The translations under genes were made by a program, and so were the position numbers. The notes below the pieces were generated by a model. That model was not told the DNA's origin. It saw only the letters and a program-made list of their open reading frames with translations, and did not search any database. From positions 1 through 21,340 of the forward strand of contig JAHJBA010000038.1 of the NCBI GenBank assembly GCA_018813625.1: DNA of 21,340 nucleotides. The letters are read 5' to 3'. This stretch comes from Patescibacteria group bacterium (GTDB lineage: Bacteria; Patescibacteriota; Minisyncoccia; Phycocordibacterales; UBA9973). Shown one piece after another: positions 19,414 to 21,340 of this stretch. The stretch's first letter is position 1. Every line of letters begins with the position of its first letter.

Positions 19414-21340
19414 ATGTTTAAATTTTTTAATAACCTAATATCAAATAAATCTTTATTATTAAATCCGTCTAGGGCGGGAATTTTGCGTATGAGTAAAAAA
19501 ACATTTTTAAAATTATTGACTTTATTTTTAGTTTTTTCTAGCTTAATTCTAGTAGCGGAAGCGACAACGGAAACTTTTAATAGTTCAACAACTTGGGTAG
19601 CACCAGCTGGAGTGACTTCGGTAACGGCTGAAGTTTGGGGTGCGGGCGGTGGTGGTGCGGGAGAAAATGCAAATTGGGATGGTGGACAATCTGGTGGCGG
19701 TGGAGGAGCATATTCAAAAAAAATAAATATAGCAGTTACTCCAGGTAATAGTTACACAGTTGTCGTTGGTACTGGCGGAGCAGGAGGAGTTGGAGGAGGC
19801 ACAGAAACTGGTGGAACGGGAGGAGATTCTTGGTTTTGTAATTCAACAAGTAATTGCGCAACGATCAATGGTTCGGCAGTGCAAGCTGGTGCGAAAGGTG
19901 GTACTGGTGGAAGTCAAAATACTAATAATGGTATAGGTGGAGCATCAGCTTCGGGTTTTGGTGATACAAAATATAGTGGTGGTAACGGTGGTGAAGGTGG
20001 TGCGTCTGGAACAGGTTCTGGTGGCGGCGGCGGTGCCGCAGGTAGTACAGCAAATGGAGGAAATGGAGGTAATGGGAGTGCTGGTCCGACTGGTGGCGTG
20101 GCTGGTACGGGTGGAGCGACTGGTGGTGGTAATGGAGGAGTTGGATTAGGGCCTGAAGGAAATGGTAATGAGGGGGTAGCGCCGGGAGGTGGAGGTTCTG
20201 GAGCATCTATTCAGGATAATACTAATCATAATGGTGGCGCAGGATCAGCGGGAAGGGTGGTTCTTACATACACAGTTGTGAATAGTGCTCCTAACGCTCC
20301 GACTTTAGTTTCTCCAGCCAGCGGTTCAACCACAAGTGATAATACTCCAACTTTGTCTGCAAATTATTCAGATCCAAATACTGGGGATACGGGTACCACT
20401 AACTATAGAATTGCAACAAGTTCTGCTAATTGTTTGGCAGGTACGGTAGTAGCGAGCGGTACTTCAACTGAAACATCAGACAATAATGAAGATACCACAT
20501 GGACGCCAACCTCTTCTATCGGATCTGACGCCACATATTATTGGTGCGCACAAAATAATGATGGAGCTTTAACTTCGGCGTGGACCAGCATGGGTAATTT
20601 TATTTTAGATACAACAACGCCTTCCTTGGTGGGTTGTGGCTCATCTGTTAGCGTAGCAAGCGGAAACATGGCATCAGTTGGAATTCCTTCTGGTATTCAA
20701 AATAATGACATTTTAATAACCTATGTGCATCAAAGAGATAATATAAACTCCTCCATGAGTGGTTGGACAAATAATGTTGAGGGAAATGGAAATGCAACTA
20801 ATAGACTTGAAATTTTTTGGAAAAGAACAACTGGTTCTGAAACTGCTCCAACGGTGACTCACACAGGGGGTAGTGCTTCCGTTGCTAGAATGTGTGCGTT
20901 TAGAGGAGCAACAACCACAGGCGATCCATTTAATGTGGTTGGTTTAGTGCAAAGTAATTCTGGTTCACCAATTAGCACTGCTTCTATTACAACTTCAGTT
21001 GCTAATACTTTGATTTTAAATGTTTTTGGCTCAAGTGATGATAATACTTGGGGTAGTTATACTGGAACGCCAATAAATGAAGCAGCACAGAATGCTAATA
21101 ATCAAAGTGGTTCAAGCGATGATAGTTCTGGTTTAACCTATGGAGTAAAAAGCGTAGCAGGTGCAACGGGGTTAGCTGGCGCGACTCAAATTGCAAAAGG
21201 TCCTGATGCTGGTGTTTCGGTTCAAATGGCACTTATGCCACCTACACCTAACAGTGCTCCCAACGCTCCGACTTTAGTTTCTCCAGCCAGCGGTTCAACC
21301 ACAAGTGATAATACTCCAACTTTGTCTGCAAATTATTCAG
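19414..21340 (+). CDS. Large exported glycine-rich / Ig-like repeat surface protein, 3' end beyond the window
   Basis: The frame is open from ATG 19414 to the window end with no stop (over 640 codons). An in-frame ATG at 19489 begins Met-Ser-Lys-Lys-Thr-Phe and gives a normal-length signal peptide ending Val-Ala-Glu-Ala; it may be the true start, preceded by GGGCGGGA. The mature N-terminus has W-V-A-P-A-G-V-T-S-V-T-A-E-V-W-G-A-G-G-G-G, the opening of glycine-rich domains also found in phage adhesins, then about 200 residues of Gly-rich turns (19640-20250). An Ig-like module starts N-S-A-P-N-A-P-T-L-V-S-P-A-S-G-S-T-T (20281 onward), then a larger beta domain (about 20640-21240). The Ig-like module then begins again at 21250. 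It is probably an adhesin. Confidence 0.85.
   Translation, partial: MFKFFNNLISNKSLLLNPSRAGILRMSKKTFLKLLTLFLVFSSLILVAEATTETFNSSTTWVAPAGVTSVTAEVWGAGGGGAGENANWDGGQSGGGGGAYSKKINIAVTPGNSYTVVVGTGGAGGVGGGTETGGTGGDSWFCNSTSNCATINGSAVQAGAKGGTGGSQNTNNGIGGASASGFGDTKYSGGNGGEGGASGTGSGGGGGAAGSTANGGNGGNGSAGPTGGVAGTGGATGGGNGGVGLGPEGNGNEGVAPGGGGSGASIQDNTNHNGGAGSAGRVVLTYTVVNSAPNAPTLVSPASGSTTSDNTPTLSANYSDPNTGDTGTTNYRIATSSANCLAGTVVASGTSTETSDNNEDTTWTPTSSIGSDATYYWCAQNNDGALTSAWTSMGNFILDTTTPSLVGCGSSVSVASGNMASVGIPSGIQNNDILITYVHQRDNINSSMSGWTNNVEGNGNATNRLEIFWKRTTGSETAPTVTHTGGSASVARMCAFRGATTTGDPFNVVGLVQSNSGSPISTASITTSVANTLILNVFGSSDDNTWGSYTGTPINEAAQNANNQSGSSDDSSGLTYGVKSVAGATGLAGATQIAKGPDAGVSVQMALMPPTPNSAPNAPTLVSPASGSTTSDNTPTLSANYS
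20281..20371 (+). repeat. 91-bp direct repeat, unit 1
   Basis: 89 of 91 bases match 21250-21340; both differences (20283 and 20292) are third-position synonymous changes. It encodes the first about 30 residues of an Ig-like module. The 969-base spacing is a multiple of three, so the protein module period is 323 residues. Confidence 0.95.
21250..21340 (+). repeat. 91-bp direct repeat, unit 2 (cut by the window end)
   Basis: Second copy of the unit at 20281-20371, still matching at the last base of the window, so the repeat is at least this long. It indicates recent tandem duplication or gene conversion within the surface-protein gene. Confidence 0.95.

Noticed and set aside
19922..20206. His/Leu-rich antisense ORF and a Val-rich ORF in the other plus-strand frame (19937-20149)
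   Set aside because: Both are frame shadows of the glycine-rich low-complexity GGT/GGA sequence of the large surface gene.
19640..20250. Possible CRISPR or tandem nucleotide repeat
   Set aside because: The periodicity is only Gly-codon richness within an open reading frame; there are no identical repeats with unique spacers.
1..21340. UGA recoding as in Absconditabacteria or Gracilibacteria
   Set aside because: UGA ends the NUDIX and 7791 genes at sensible positions, and no long gene needs UGA read as an amino acid.
1..21340. tRNA or rRNA genes
   Set aside because: No cloverleaf with a T-loop GTTC-type motif or rRNA-like sequence was seen in the intergenic regions; the strong hairpins present are terminators, attC-like sites or the 54-nt-core element.

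Overview
The window looks like a chromosomal piece of a low-GC bacterium of the Candidate Phyla Radiation (Patescibacteria, probably a Parcubacteria-like lineage). This is an inference from gene content: a split transketolase next to rpiB and an rpe-like gene, a shortened peptidyl-tRNA hydrolase, lamin-tail-domain and tail-fibre-like surface proteins, very few Shine-Dalgarno motifs, and promoters that sit directly on start codons. TGA acts as a normal stop codon, so this is not a UGA-recoded lineage.

Layout. (1) Positions 1-1228 read as the last part of an integron-type gene-cassette array. A NUDIX hydrolase fragment, a MazG-like pyrophosphohydrolase and a 53-residue membrane protein lie in one direction, each followed by an attC-like imperfect palindrome ending in GTTATAC or GTTATAT. 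No integrase is visible; it would lie left of the window or be absent. (2) Positions 1239-3769 hold a minus-strand housekeeping run, lepB-hisS-def. (3) Positions 3922-7628 hold pth and dnaE, convergent and overlapping by 3 bases. (4) Positions 7791-8408 hold a GC-richer orphan with a signal peptide and outer-membrane-barrel features, then a clear terminator. (5) Positions 8454-9221 hold rsmE, carrying an in-frame insertion of a structured repeat. (6) Positions 9409-13683 hold central carbon metabolism: gap-rpiB-rpe, then transketolase as two genes, followed by a convergent PfkB-family kinase (13779-14774). (7) Positions 14936-21340 hold an exported-protein region: a tail-fibre-like protein, an anchored protein with three Asn-Ala-His/Cys repeats, a lamin-tail/PKD protein, a small cytosolic protein, and the start of a large glycine-rich/Ig-like surface protein that runs off the right edge.

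Three signals go beyond ordinary annotation. First, the cassette array with attC-like sites in an apparent CPR genome. Second, a structured element present three times (inside rsmE, after rpe, after tktC): each copy has an exactly 54-nt core with two hairpins whose stems covary while the loops stay fixed, enclosed by a long outer stem of different sequence in each copy. Third, a recurrent TATAAT-6/7 nt-ATG arrangement at at least six genes, implying largely leaderless transcription.

The metabolic genes fit together as the lower glycolytic GAPDH step plus the non-oxidative pentose phosphate branch (RpiB, Rpe-like, Tkt). The right-hand genes fit a cell-surface or attachment function.
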